Source: Gammaproteobacteria bacterium (GTDB lineage Bacteria > Pseudomonadota > Gammaproteobacteria > DSM-16500). Taken from it: DNA of 64,000 nt. Location of the stretch: NCBI GenBank assembly GCA_013286495.1, contig JABDFQ010000007.1:1-64000 (forward strand), given 5' to 3'. Shown here in pieces: positions 39,239 to 48,930 of the stretch (the stretch's first letter is position 1; the number at the start of each line of letters is the position of its first letter). The notes beneath the pieces are model-generated. The model made no database searches and had not been told where the DNA came from. It saw only the letters and a list, made by a program, of their open reading frames with translations. A program made the translations under genes and the position numbers.

Positions 39239-41257
39239 TCATAATTTACTTTTATATCCAAAATGAGCTGGCAAAACAGCGCGCTGCGATGGTTTTTTCT
39301 CACTAAACCAAAATAAGCGATAGCAATCTTTCAGGCAATTATCAGGATAATTATTCTCGCGGCGCGGCAAGTTTAATTTGCAGGCATCAAGAAAATGACT
39401 GAGTAATTCTGTCATCATGCTGATGTGTTGTGAAGTATTGATACCGAAGCGCTGGCAGTGTTGATCAAATAGCTGAAAGGATTGATCTGCAACAGGATAT
39501 AAAATTGTTGCTGCCTTGAATCCTGATGTCCAGTCTTTTTGTTTGAGCAAATCATGGTAGAAAAAGTTTTGAATCAGTTTATTGCACGATGATTCTGGCT
39601 GGCTCACAGCTAGTTGCTTGTCGACATAAGAATCCAGTGCAACATTGTGATAACTGGCGGAAGGAACAACCGCCAGTTCTTTCAATAACCATTGAACACG
39701 TTGAGCCAGATGTTGTGGCTGGTGTTTCGGCCAATGCAAAATACCTTCCAGTAAACGATAAGAATTGGGATGTATAGCTAACAGGAAAATATTAATTTCA
39801 TATTTTTGATAAAGCATCTGCAAGGAATAAGCAAGCTGAAACGCAAATAAGGGTGTAAGACCATAATTGCGCCAGGCATTATCCAGCACAGTTAAGCTGC
39901 AATACCAGTAAATTATATTTTCGCTATCAATAAGAATATGAAATAAATTAAATCCAATCATTTCATTTTTGTCATTGCGAATCACTTCCACCAGTCGATT
40001 GGGCTCATGCAAATCTTCCAGAATCATTTTTATGAGAATATTTTTTTGCTTATCATCATGGATTGCCGAAAAATAATCGCAGCAAAGACGCAGGATATCT
40101 TTTTCCAGTTCCTTCTTGCTATCGATGCAAAGTGTAGCAGTGAGGGTTGCATGTAATTCCTTGCCATTATAAAGACTAAGTTGCGTGATAATTTTATTTT
40201 CCGCGCCACGATAGTGTGCAGCGATATCAATGCTGATGGAACGAGAAATACTTTTGCGTGGTTTATCCAGATAAGAGCGTATGATTTCTGCGATCTTCCA
40301 TTTTTTTATAATCAACACTTCATCCAGTGCTGAAAGTCTAAATGTTTGAAATGCATCACGACGCAATGGATCTGCGCCATATGCCAATAATAATTCCAGT
40401 AAACGTAACCGATGTTTGAATAATTGTTCGTGGGAAATATTTGCGAGTGAAGGTTTGGATTTTAATTTTATATGTTTTTTGTAATATAACAGACCACGGA
40501 CAGCATAACGTATGGGTGTAGTGAATCCTTTTTTATGTACCTGATCGGGATGTTCACCTTTCACCAATAATAATTTTACTGCCTTGTTAAATTCAGCTTC
40601 ATTGAGAATGTCCTCGCGCTCATTCTGATCCATGAAATCAACCAGTCTCGAAGATGCGGAACTTTTTTCTATTTCACTTCGTCTCACGTGTGTGGGTAAA
40701 GCTAAAATCTCTGAAATGAAGTTAAGATCCTTGCAAGCCGAATGGTCTTCTTCATTCTTAAGAAACGCTGCAATTTGTTTTAATTCATTGATGATGGCAA
40801 TGGAAAAAATTGGATAACCTAATTCATAGTTAATATCTGGTAAATGACTAACACATTTTTCAAACGCTGCAATGGAATGAAAATCAAATTTTACCTGGGA
40901 ATAAAATGGTAGGCAGAGTTTGAAATGAGTTAGCGACTGGAATTCAATATCCATCATGTTTTGAGATTCTGCTTGTAAAAACTTATTCAGCAAGTCCGAG
41001 ACAAGACAAAGCTGTGTGTAAACGCCATCCAGTTTTAGGTTGCAATAATACTGGTTTTGTGGCGAATCGCGTTTGTGTGAACTGGAAATCGTTAATGTAT
41101 GAATGGCAGCGTCTGGATCGAAATTGTTATAGATACAAGTGTGGCTGGTTGATTCGATAGCCTTTCTATCTTTGGCAAAAACATGGTTAGGCGAGCCAGT
41201 AAAAAAAGGCACCGACATCCTGAACCAACCAGAAATTTGATATTGAGAGGATCGCAT
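39239..41257 (-). CDS. Unrecognised 672-residue protein with ankyrin-like repeats
   Basis: The middle (about residues 220-330) has ankyrin-type helical pairs, e.g. AEFNKAVKLLLVKGEHPD and RLRLLELLLAYGADPLRRD. The part after about residue 395 (VEVIRNDKNEMIGFNLFHI and VLDNAWRNYGLTPLFAFQL) recalls the core strands and P-loop region of a GNAT acetyltransferase, but this is only a suggestion. It has no signal peptide. The start at 41257 has no clear ribosome site; ATG at 41221 is an alternative. It is inserted in the conserved coaE-zapD-yacG order, pointing to later acquisition, and may be an effector. Confidence 0.65.
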   Translation of the reverse strand: MRSSQYQISGWFRMSVPFFTGSPNHVFAKDRKAIESTSHTCIYNNFDPDAAIHTLTISSSHKRDSPQNQYYCNLKLDGVYTQLCLVSDLLNKFLQAESQNMMDIEFQSLTHFKLCLPFYSQVKFDFHSIAAFEKCVSHLPDINYELGYPIFSIAIINELKQIAAFLKNEEDHSACKDLNFISEILALPTHVRRSEIEKSSASSRLVDFMDQNEREDILNEAEFNKAVKLLLVKGEHPDQVHKKGFTTPIRYAVRGLLYYKKHIKLKSKPSLANISHEQLFKHRLRLLELLLAYGADPLRRDAFQTFRLSALDEVLIIKKWKIAEIIRSYLDKPRKSISRSISIDIAAHYRGAENKIITQLSLYNGKELHATLTATLCIDSKKELEKDILRLCCDYFSAIHDDKQKNILIKMILEDLHEPNRLVEVIRNDKNEMIGFNLFHILIDSENIIYWYCSLTVLDNAWRNYGLTPLFAFQLAYSLQMLYQKYEINIFLLAIHPNSYRLLEGILHWPKHQPQHLAQRVQWLLKELAVVPSASYHNVALDSYVDKQLAVSQPESSCNKLIQNFFYHDLLKQKDWTSGFKAATILYPVADQSFQLFDQHCQRFGINTSQHISMMTELLSHFLDACKLNLPRRENNYPDNCLKDCYRLFWFSEKKPSQRAVLPAHFGYKSKL

Positions 41258-41311
41258 TGTTTATTAATTATTCATGATTAGATATTTAGGCTAATAATAC
41301 ACATCATGGAT

Positions 41312-42082
41312 TTAGTTCACAATGCAATAAGCTATCTTGAAGTTGAGATTTTCCATGAATTGAGCTGGGCGGGTGATAATTTGCGGAATAAAAAATCGGA
41401 CGCTAAGAAAATGCCTGCCAATGCTGATTTCAGGAAATGCAGCGAGATCAGCGGGAATAATGATGCGAATCATGCGCAGATTGAGTTGTGGATCGAGTAA
41501 TTCCTGATGGAAACCATGAATGGCGGTTTTATCTTCAATTTTTGTACTATTACGCACCAGTTCGAGGACGAGAACGATGGTTGTGCGAATTTGCGCAAAA
41601 TCGCTAAGCCATTCCTTGATCGTATTTTTACGAACTTCAGCGGGTTGCTGTAACCAGTAATGAAACAATGGAACATCAAAACTGCAGCCACCACCGGGAG
41701 TAGCAAAATGAGTGCGCAAGGTATTCAGTAATTCGATATCGCGCAGACGTTGGCCGATTTTGCCGCTGCTATCAATCAGGTTGCGGGAAAGATCGTCGAG
41801 TTGTTGCATGAGCGTATTCAATTTGCCCGCATCGATGTCGGGAATATTGCCATAACGTTGTAAATTAGCGACCAGCAAGGACATTTCCTTGGCCAATTTG
41901 GCTTTCAGGTCAGGCCTATCCAGCAGGGAGAGAACATTAATGATTAACTGGATCAGATTGCGCGAGCCGTAGATGGAAGTATCGCTGAGTTGATGGTCGA
42001 TCTGGTGGAATAATTGTTCAAGACGCAGGCAAACCCGAATGATTTCGTTTAGCGGATGATCGTAGATGATTGTGTCTGGCAT
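41312..42082 (-). CDS. zapD: Cell division protein ZapD
   Basis: A 256-residue all-helical protein with the N-terminal HPLNEIIRVCLRLEQLFHQI and the conserved GGGCSFDVPLFHYWL segment of the ZapD/YacF family. ZapD cross-links FtsZ filaments at the division site. It lies 73 bp after coaE, the normal order. Confidence 0.93.
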   Translation of the reverse strand: MPDTIIYDHPLNEIIRVCLRLEQLFHQIDHQLSDTSIYGSRNLIQLIINVLSLLDRPDLKAKLAKEMSLLVANLQRYGNIPDIDAGKLNTLMQQLDDLSRNLIDSSGKIGQRLRDIELLNTLRTHFATPGGGCSFDVPLFHYWLQQPAEVRKNTIKEWLSDFAQIRTTIVLVLELVRNSTKIEDKTAIHGFHQELLDPQLNLRMIRIIIPADLAAFPEISIGRHFLSVRFFIPQIITRPAQFMENLNFKIAYCIVN

Positions 42083-42155
42083 ATCGAATAAACCGCAGAT
42101 TCAGTGTTCCGTGCCAAATGATAGCATGGTTTGTTTGGAAAATAGACAAGGATTT

Positions 42156-42749
42156 TCAGGGTGCGCCTTTTGCATATTGTTGATGCAGCTTGTCAATCTG
42201 CGGAATCAGGTCTTCGGGATTGCCATCGTTGATAATAATATCCTGCGCTTTTGCGCGTCTGTCATGACGGCTTGCCTGGCTTTCGAGGATTGCTTCCACT
42301 TCCGTTTGAGAAATGTTATCGCGTAGCATCACGCGTCTGACTTGCTCTGCTTCAGGTGTATCGATCACAAGGATGCGATTGATGAAGGAATAAAATTCTA
42401 CTTCCAGCAAGAGTGGAATGACAGCAATGCAATATGGCGCGTGCATTTTAGCGATTTGCTGTTGCATTTCATCCTTGATTAACGGGTGTAATAATTTTTC
42501 CAGCCAAAGACGTTCTTTGGGATCATGAAAAATAATCTGCCGTAAACGTGTTCTATCCAGAGAACCATCTTCCAGTACAACATTGTCACCAAAATGTTTA
42601 ATGATACTGGTATATGCGGATGAACCAGTTTGTGTGACTTCACGTGCAGTCACATCCGCATCAATGATAGCGGCGCCTCTTTCAGCAAATAATTTTGCAA
42701 CCGTTGATTTTCCCGATCCAATTCCACCTGTGAGTCCGACGACCAGCAT
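42156..42749 (-). CDS. coaE: Dephospho-CoA kinase
   Basis: A 197-residue P-loop kinase of the last step of coenzyme A synthesis. Walker A is GLTGGIGSGKST; the DADVTAREV segment binds dephospho-CoA. It lies 22 bp after pilD, as in many gammaproteobacteria. Confidence 0.95.
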   Translation of the reverse strand: MLVVGLTGGIGSGKSTVAKLFAERGAAIIDADVTAREVTQTGSSAYTSIIKHFGDNVVLEDGSLDRTRLRQIIFHDPKERLWLEKLLHPLIKDEMQQQIAKMHAPYCIAVIPLLLEVEFYSFINRILVIDTPEAEQVRRVMLRDNISQTEVEAILESQASRHDRRAKAQDIIINDGNPEDLIPQIDKLHQQYAKGAP

Positions 42750-42771
42750 ATGTTTCGTCCTATATCATCCT

Positions 42772-43635
42772 TTATATTGCCCAATAGTAGTGCATGATTT
42801 CCTTGCCCCACAAGAGCGCGATCCATCCTGCCATTACAAGATAAGGACCGAATGGCAATGGTGTGCTTTTGAAATCTTTTTTGAGCGTCATGTGTGTCAA
42901 TGCAAAAATAATTCCGCTCAATGAAGCCAGTAAAATGATTAATGGCAACATTTTCCAGCCTAAAAACGCGCCGAGTGCCGCCAGTAATTTGTAATCACCT
43001 TGTCCTAATCCAACTTTTCCCGTGATTATTCCGAATATCCATTGTGTGATTGCAAATAATAAATAGCCGATAATGGCGCCGATAATGGCAGCTTCACTAG
43101 TAGTGAAGAAATGAAATAGGCTGAAAAATAATCCCATCCAGAGTAAGCCAAGCGTTAATTCATCCGGTAACAAGTGATAATCAATATCGATAAACATCAG
43201 ACAAATACAAATCCAGCTAAACACTAACGCAGCCAGTGTTTCGAAACTCACGCCAAATCGTGATGCAACATACACAGAAATCAGGCAGGTAATAGCTTCC
43301 ACAAAAGGATAACGAATGGAAATGGGTGTATGACAATAGGCGCATTTTCCGCGTAACCATAAATAACTGATGATGGGAATATTATGCCAGGGACGAATAT
43401 TTTTTTTGCAATGCGGGCAATGTGAAAGCGGCAGCCATAAATTTAATTTATCGGATTCAGAATGCGGCTTCAGACCAAGATAAGCGCGACATTCTTCGCC
43501 CCAGTTTTGCTGCATCATTTGTGGAAGACGATAAATTACGACATTTAAAAAACTGCCGATGAATAATGACAGTAGACCAGTGACAAATAGAAAAACATCA
43601 GGATGTTCCATAAAAAATTGTATGGTGTCCATCAT
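42772..43635 (-). CDS. pilD: Type 4 prepilin peptidase PilD
   Basis: A 287-residue inner-membrane aspartyl protease that cleaves and N-methylates prepilins. The N-terminal domain has GSFLNVVIYRLPQ and two CxxC pairs (CPHC and CAYC) binding zinc; the catalytic Asp residues are in DIDYHLLPDELT and GQGDYKLLAALGA. About eight hydrophobic segments follow. The start overlaps the pilC stop by 4 bp; ATG codons at 43635 and 43632 are both possible. Confidence 0.95.
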   Translation of the reverse strand: MMDTIQFFMEHPDVFLFVTGLLSLFIGSFLNVVIYRLPQMMQQNWGEECRAYLGLKPHSESDKLNLWLPLSHCPHCKKNIRPWHNIPIISYLWLRGKCAYCHTPISIRYPFVEAITCLISVYVASRFGVSFETLAALVFSWICICLMFIDIDYHLLPDELTLGLLWMGLFFSLFHFFTTSEAAIIGAIIGYLLFAITQWIFGIITGKVGLGQGDYKLLAALGAFLGWKMLPLIILLASLSGIIFALTHMTLKKDFKSTPLPFGPYLVMAGWIALLWGKEIMHYYWAI

Positions 43636-44690
43636 AAAGTCATTCCTAATTTGAATATGGGTAAGTACATGCCGATGATCAAACCACCGATTAAAACACC
43701 AAGTACCAGCATAATCAAGGGTTCAAGCAGGCGATTAAACTGGTTCAGCATTTGATCTATATCAGCTTCAAAAAATCCTGCCAGCTTAAACAGGAGTTGA
43801 TCGAGCGCGCCAGATTCTTCGCCAGTTTTTACCATTTGTATCATCAGATCAGGAAACAATGACGATGTTTGCATGGCTTGATGCAGATAAAAACCAGCAT
43901 TAATCTTGCTGCGTAAATGAAAAATCGCCTGTGCAAACTCAGGATGCGATGGTGAGTGTGCCAGCAATTTCAGCGCATCAATGATAGGAATGCCAGCAGC
44001 GAAAGTGATAGCAAGATGTTTGGCAAAACGCGCGAGTAATATTTTTTGTGCGAGAGTGTTTATGATGGGAAGCTTGCACAGTGTAAAAAAGAATTGTTTT
44101 TTATAAAATAAAAAGATTACAACAGGAATGACGGGAAATAATAAAAAATAAATATGCTGCTGTAATTGTGATGAAAGAAAAAATAAAAAACGCGTTAATG
44201 CAGGTAATGCAACATGTGAATCTGCAAATAATTCGGCGAAACGTGGAATGACAAATAAAAATAAACTGATGGTGACAAGTATGGCGGCGATGGTAATCAG
44301 GCAAGGATAAAATAAAGCTTGCTGTATGCGTTTCATGAATGCCAATTGTTTTTCATGTTCCTCTGCAATCATGTTTAAAGTCATATCCAGCTTGCCAGTA
44401 TGCTCGCCGATGCGAATGAGTTGACAGGTTAATTCATTAAAATAATGCGCATGCAAACGTAAACTGGCATACACTTCCTTGCCTGATAATAATTCGCGTC
44501 TAATGGAAAATAACAATAAACGCATGGCTATTTTGTTTTGTGATTGCTCAAGCAAACTTAAACATTTGAGAATTGGAATACCGGCTGTTAGCAAAATAGC
44601 AAATTGTCGCAGGAAGAAAGTGATATCAGTGGGATTAATCTTTCGGCGTTTTTTAATGTTTGCCCAGTACGCGCGATAATTCAGCTTCAT
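43632..44690 (-). CDS. pilC: Type IV pilus inner-membrane platform protein PilC
   Basis: A 352-residue protein with two tandem T2SSF domains, each with a helical cytoplasmic bundle (FLRQFAILLTAGIPILKCL and FAKHLAITFAAGIPIIDAL) and three membrane helices in total. It couples the PilB ATPase to pilus assembly. The ATG at 44690 has GGAG 7 bp upstream; the frame is open to 44702. The gene overlaps the pilB end by 38 bp. It is a little shorter than the roughly 400-residue homologues, mostly at the N-terminus. Confidence 0.93.
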   Translation of the reverse strand: MKLNYRAYWANIKKRRKINPTDITFFLRQFAILLTAGIPILKCLSLLEQSQNKIAMRLLLFSIRRELLSGKEVYASLRLHAHYFNELTCQLIRIGEHTGKLDMTLNMIAEEHEKQLAFMKRIQQALFYPCLITIAAILVTISLFLFVIPRFAELFADSHVALPALTRFLFFLSSQLQQHIYFLLFPVIPVVIFLFYKKQFFFTLCKLPIINTLAQKILLARFAKHLAITFAAGIPIIDALKLLAHSPSHPEFAQAIFHLRSKINAGFYLHQAMQTSSLFPDLMIQMVKTGEESGALDQLLFKLAGFFEADIDQMLNQFNRLLEPLIMLVLGVLIGGLIIGMYLPIFKLGMTL

Positions 44691-46230
44691 GCGTGACTCC
44701 ATGTGTAATCAGTAAATTTCCGGCTTCGCGTAATGATATATATTTTTCTTCGTGCATGATTTTTTGCAATGCAAAAAGATTGGCATCAGATAAAATCGAT
44801 GTGCCAATTTTATTTGTTATCGGCAAACACTCAAAAATACCTGTTCTACCCTGATAACCTTGATGACATTCATCACAACCACCTGTGCAATGCGCGCAAC
44901 GTTTGCGTACCAGGCGTTGCGCGATAATGAGAGAGGCAGCGCTAATAAAATGATGGTGCGAAATACCAAACGATTGCAAACGACTGATGGCATCAAGCGC
45001 GCTATTCGTGTGCAAGGTAGACAATACCAGATGACCAGTTTGCGCGGCTTGCACAGCAATCGCTGCAGTTTGCTTGTCGCGTATTTCACCAATCATGATG
45101 ACATCTGGATCCTGGCGTAATAATGCGCGTAGAATTGCTGCAAAATCCAGATCAATGCGCGTATTGATATTTATTTGATTGATGCCATCCAGTTGCATTT
45201 CAATCGGATCTTCTGCAGTAGAAATATTTTTCTCGATGTTATTCAGATAATTCAGCGCAGAATAAAGCGTGATAGTTTTACCACTGCCCGTTGGACCAGT
45301 TACCAGAATCAAACCTTGTGGTTGTGATAAATGATGCAGAAATAATTGCAATTGATCTGCGGTTAATCCCAGTTTATCCATATCCAGTTTGATATTGTTT
45401 GCATTCAGCAAGCGCAAGGCGATTTTTTCACCGTGCAACATGGGGCAAGTATTGACACGTATATCAAGCGTTGCATATTGCGCAGGCAATCGGCCATCCT
45501 GGGGAATGCGACGTTCAGCAATATTTAAATTGGCGAGAATTTTTACGCGTGTAATAAGTCGTGCAGCAAAATGTGGAGGCAGTTTTGTCACTTCATATAA
45601 CATGCCATCGCGACGAAAACGAATGCGACAATGATCTGCAAATGGTTCGATGTGAATATCAGAAATACGCTGTAAAACAGCATCATCCAGCAAGCGTGTT
45701 AAGAATTCACTGACAGGTTCATCATCATTTTTTTCATCCTGTATTATTTCAGGCGCTGTGACTTTGGTTAATGCGGTTTCTAATTGTGCATCAAGACGTT
45801 TGGGATGGATGATGGTTGCAAGGATTCTATCCAGCTGTTTTTCGCATACCAGCATGGGAGTGATGGTTAATCCAGTATGAAAACGTAGTGCAGAAAGTGC
45901 GGCATAATCTGTGGGATCGGCCATGCCGATTTGCATGCAATTTTCATCGCGTGATATGGGCAGCGTGCGATAACGCAAGATGAATTCCGGCGGTAACAAA
46001 TCTTCCTGCAATTGATAGTGAGTTAGATCGTGATGCGTCAACGTAAAATTTTTTTTACAACAATTGAGAATGATCTGACTGGTGAGTGTTTGCGTACGCA
46101 CGAGATGTGTAATCAGCGGAATATTGCGTTGATTTGCAGCTTGTAAGAGAGCGGGTAGTGCTTCACGTTTTAGCAATCCATCCTGGATAAGATAATTTGC
46201 GATGCCTGATTTCGGTATGGAATTAAGCAT
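44653..46230 (-). CDS. pilB: Type IV pilus assembly ATPase PilB
   Basis: A 525-residue GspE/PilB ATPase. The N-terminal MshEN-type domain (about 1-150) is followed by Walker A GPTGSGKTITLY, Walker B DVIMIGEIRD, the His box STLHTNSALDAISRL and a zinc C4 site (CAHC...CDEC). It powers pilus extension. ATG at 46230 overlaps the end of the pilin gene and has AAGGA upstream; an upstream extension would lie inside the pilin gene. Confidence 0.94.
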   Translation of the reverse strand: MLNSIPKSGIANYLIQDGLLKREALPALLQAANQRNIPLITHLVRTQTLTSQIILNCCKKNFTLTHHDLTHYQLQEDLLPPEFILRYRTLPISRDENCMQIGMADPTDYAALSALRFHTGLTITPMLVCEKQLDRILATIIHPKRLDAQLETALTKVTAPEIIQDEKNDDEPVSEFLTRLLDDAVLQRISDIHIEPFADHCRIRFRRDGMLYEVTKLPPHFAARLITRVKILANLNIAERRIPQDGRLPAQYATLDIRVNTCPMLHGEKIALRLLNANNIKLDMDKLGLTADQLQLFLHHLSQPQGLILVTGPTGSGKTITLYSALNYLNNIEKNISTAEDPIEMQLDGINQININTRIDLDFAAILRALLRQDPDVIMIGEIRDKQTAAIAVQAAQTGHLVLSTLHTNSALDAISRLQSFGISHHHFISAASLIIAQRLVRKRCAHCTGGCDECHQGYQGRTGIFECLPITNKIGTSILSDANLFALQKIMHEEKYISLREAGNLLITHGVTHEAELSRVLGKH

Positions 46231-46618
46231 TGCAGAATCCTTGTTTGAGACAAGTGCCTGAGATATTCCAGCTGCTGCCGTCATAATTTGGTTGCAGGAT
46301 ATAGCTGGCGTTATTGACTAATTCCGTGCCAATCGCTGTGATGATACCGTTATCGACTTTTAGTGATGCGAGGTTTTTGGTTGCTTTTGGTGCATCGGGA
46401 ATGCCGCTCATACCGGTTTTAAGTGCATCGGAAGTTGTGCCGAGTTGTATTGCCAGTGCCACGGCTGTTTTATAAATTTGCGTCGCGCTGATAATTTCCG
46501 CAAAGCGCGCGCGTCGCGTGTAGTTTTGGTAGGAGGGAATAGCGATGACCGCGAGGATAGAGAGGATAGCGACGACGGTCATAAGTTCGATGAGTGAAAA
46601 AGCAGCGTATTTGCGCAT
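46223..46618 (-). CDS. pilA: Type IV pilin (PilA-like)
   Basis: A 131-residue pilin: leader MRKYAA, then FSLIELMTVVAILSILAVIA with Glu at mature position 5. The residue before the cleavage site is Ala rather than the usual Gly. C-terminal cysteines (GTCLKQGFC) can form the disulfide loop. It heads the pilA-pilB-pilC-pilD operon and has a good promoter. Whether it is the main fibre subunit is inferred from position. Confidence 0.88.
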   Translation of the reverse strand: MRKYAAFSLIELMTVVAILSILAVIAIPSYQNYTRRARFAEIISATQIYKTAVALAIQLGTTSDALKTGMSGIPDAPKATKNLASLKVDNGIITAIGTELVNNASYILQPNYDGSSWNISGTCLKQGFCNA

Positions 46619-46696
46619 GGAATGAGTCCTTTGGTTGGTTGTGTGGTATTGGGTTTGGAAAAGATTGTGTGGCAGAGCACACAGAAGAGGGCGGTA

Positions 46697-46725
46697 TTTA
46701 TACTGTGTTTTGCGCGAGTGTGCAA
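46697..46725 (-). promoter_or_regulatory. Candidate pilA promoter
   Basis: On the minus strand TTGCAC (46725-46720) and TATAAA (46702-46697) are separated by exactly 17 bp, giving a start of transcription about 70-75 bases before pilA. No sigma-54 GG-N10-GC site was found here. Confidence 0.5.
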
Positions 46726-46797
46726 GAGGTAAGCGATGGTTTTTTATGCTGGCAGATGCGGGAGAATTTAATTATACTCACGGTTCTTTTTTGACAC

Positions 46798-46870
<73 letters not shown>

Positions 46871-46890
46871 GTGGTTTAGAGGTGTTCCAC

Positions 46891-47724
46891 ATGCTTTGGC
46901 CTATGCTTAATACAACAGCGCAATCCATTTTATTAAATTTTAAAGAATTCATATTTGAATGTGTTCAGCAAACTAATCCCAATAAAAATTACTATGCTGT
47001 AAAACAGGACGGGGATTTTCATTATTTAACCGAAATTTTATTCCCATTAATGAATGGCATTATTGGTTTCGATAGTGATCCGCAAGTGATTAATACTAAA
47101 TGTGAGTCATTAAAAAATCGATTTAGAGAAAAAAATTATCCATTAACCTGGTTTTGGCCACACGATATGGATTTACCTCAAGCAGTGGAATCTATTTTTA
47201 CTAAACAAGGTTTCCATTCCATGGGTAAATATACGTCTGTTGCTGTAGAAGCAGAAAAAGCGCGAAAACTACCAATTAAACTAAATACAGAAACAACAAT
47301 TAGACAGGTTGAAAGTGAAGATCAATTTGAAGCCTTCATGCAGATATCAAAGGATGTTTATGGCATATCTTCTGATTCTTTAACTGCCATGATGCGTCTT
47401 TATAGCGCCTACAAATCATCTGACAAAATTAAATTATATTTAGCTGAGGTGGCAGGAATGCCTGTTGCTACGCTATTAGGTTTTTACAATAATAATATAC
47501 TTGGTCTTTATAACGGCGCGACGCTTGAGGCTTATAGAAAACAAGGTTTATTAACGGCTTTAATGATACATGCTGTAAAAGATGCACCTACAGCAAGTTA
47601 TGTTGTGGCTCAGTTAATGGCAGCACAAAATGCGCGCGGTGTTTGCGATAAACTTGGTTTTAAAGAATATGCCCATTTTATTCCACTTTGCTATGGGTTT
47701 GATCTTGGTGCGATTTCGGCATAG
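46891..47724 (+). CDS. GNAT family N-acetyltransferase
   Basis: A 277-residue protein whose C-terminal half (about 140-265) has GNAT features: TTIRQVESEDQFEAFMQI, LYLAEVAGMPVATLLG and the acetyl-CoA-binding region GATLEAYRKQGLLTALM, with Q/R-x-x-G-x reading RKQGLL. The N-terminal half is of unknown function. Substrate unknown. AGAGG lies 8 bases before the ATG at 46891; GTG at 46882 is the alternative. It begins 20 bp after tRNA-Thr. Confidence 0.8.
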   Translation: MLWPMLNTTAQSILLNFKEFIFECVQQTNPNKNYYAVKQDGDFHYLTEILFPLMNGIIGFDSDPQVINTKCESLKNRFREKNYPLTWFWPHDMDLPQAVESIFTKQGFHSMGKYTSVAVEAEKARKLPIKLNTETTIRQVESEDQFEAFMQISKDVYGISSDSLTAMMRLYSAYKSSDKIKLYLAEVAGMPVATLLGFYNNNILGLYNGATLEAYRKQGLLTALMIHAVKDAPTASYVVAQLMAAQNARGVCDKLGFKEYAHFIPLCYGFDLGAISA

Positions 47725-47751
47725 ATTGCTAATGAATAAAAAGGAATAAAG

Positions 47752-48240
47752 ATGAAGAAAGAATTAATAACCAAACCTGAGATTAAATTGATTGGCTTAA
47801 CAGCAAGAACCAATAATAAAAACGAAATGAACCCACAAATTTCTAAAATTGGAGAATTAGCAGGTCGATTTTTAAGTGAAAATATAGCAAGCCAAATATC
47901 TAATCGCCAAAATCCTGGCGTAACTTTTTCTGTTTATACTGATTATGATAGTAATGAGTATGGTGATTACACATATTTTATTGGTGAAGAAGTTACTTCG
48001 TTTGAAAGTATTCCACCAGGCTTGCATCAGTTAACGATACCTGCGACTAAATATCAAAAATTCACTACGCAATCAGGAAAAATGCCAGAGATGGTTATAG
48101 ATGCATGGCAGCAAATCTGGAAAATGACTTCACATGATTTCGGTGGCCATAGAGCTTACATGGCTGATTTTGAGATTTATGATCAACGTGCAATTGATCC
48201 TGCCAATACAAGTCTGGATATTTATATTGGAATCAAATAA
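47752..48240 (+). CDS. GyrI-like/AraC effector-binding domain protein
   Basis: A 162-residue single-domain protein with the GyrI-like small-molecule-binding fold: start of strand 1 IKLIGLTARTNN, the central VYTDYDSNEYGDYTYFIGEEV and PATKYQKFTTQSGKMPEMVIDAWQQIW. Stand-alone proteins of this type bind cationic drugs or other ligands and occur in integron cassettes (Cass2). It probably forms a unit with the GNAT gene 27 bp upstream. A copy of the accessory-region repeat starts 12 bp after the stop codon. Confidence 0.8.
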   Translation: MKKELITKPEIKLIGLTARTNNKNEMNPQISKIGELAGRFLSENIASQISNRQNPGVTFSVYTDYDSNEYGDYTYFIGEEVTSFESIPPGLHQLTIPATKYQKFTTQSGKMPEMVIDAWQQIWKMTSHDFGGHRAYMADFEIYDQRAIDPANTSLDIYIGIK

Positions 48241-48252
48241 AGGTGCGTATGC

Positions 48253-48369
48253 GGTGTCAAGCGTAACCACACTGCATAAATATAGATCTCAAAAGATTTT
48301 TTAAGTGACTAAATAATATTTTGATACGAGATGTGATCGTTATTCAGCGTGATTATGCTTGTTACCAAT
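48253..48369 (+). repeat. Accessory-region palindromic repeat, copy 1
   Basis: Left terminus GGTGTCAAGCGTAACCACAC and internal AATAATATTTTGAT match the other copies. The right end (GATTATGCTTGTTACCAA) is degenerate against the usual GGTTACGCTTGACACC. It follows the GyrI-like gene by 12 bp. Confidence 0.85.
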
Positions 48370-48512
48370 TTTATGTTTGTAGTTCGATCCTGCACTTTGT
48401 TGGTGATATGATATTTGGGAGGGAGCTTTTTCCGCTTTAGGGGTCACCATTTAAAAACACAATACTCTAGTGCGTAATCGATAGAAGAATACGGTTTGAT
48501 ATTTACCTTTCG

Positions 48513-48920
48513 TTAACTGGTTATTAATTCCATGGCTGCAACAATGTGCGAAACATGAATTGATGCTTTTGTTCTATCTTTTGCAACGGCAAATACATAA
48601 TTTGATTTTTTATCTATTGACCAACTATTTTCTTCAACGAGCTCAACATCCATCCACTGACCATCATCGGATAGTGCGGTTATACGCGTTACAACAAGAA
48701 TCCGTCCATCAGATGTTAGTAATCCAAAAATCCACCAATCCTGCATCATTCTTGATGTATACCAAGCAGGCAGGATTTCAAAGGCTCTTCCTGCATCATT
48801 GATCATTGCTATCTTCTTTTCAACTTTTTGCCATTGCTTGTGAGTAAACCAAAGGCTACCCCCACCAAGTAATATTGTTGCAATTAGCATGCATAAATTA
48901 ATCCAATTATCTACTGACAT
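48513..48920 (-). CDS. Small membrane-anchored protein of unknown function
   Basis: A 135-residue protein with one N-terminal membrane helix (about residues 7-25, LCMLIATILLGGGSLWF) and a soluble domain (FGLLTSDGRILVVTRITALS, WMDVELVEENSW). I do not recognise it. The ATG at 48920 has AAGGA about 8 bases upstream; the frame is open to 48998 but that overlaps the next gene upstream. It lies within one inter-repeat segment together with the CSD-like gene. Confidence 0.6.
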   Translation of the reverse strand: MSVDNWINLCMLIATILLGGGSLWFTHKQWQKVEKKIAMINDAGRAFEILPAWYTSRMMQDWWIFGLLTSDGRILVVTRITALSDDGQWMDVELVEENSWSIDKKSNYVFAVAKDRTKASIHVSHIVAAMELITS

Positions 48921-48930
48921 ACATAATTCC

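Noticed and set aside
46619-46760. Sigma-54 promoter for pilA
   Set aside because: No GG-N10-GC motif with correct spacing was found, whereas a sigma-70 type site with 17 bp spacing is present.
48372-48400. Possible tRNA 3' fragment (GTAGTTCGATCCTGCAC)
   Set aside because: It resembles a T arm, but no acceptor, D or anticodon arm can be formed around it, so it is at most a remnant.
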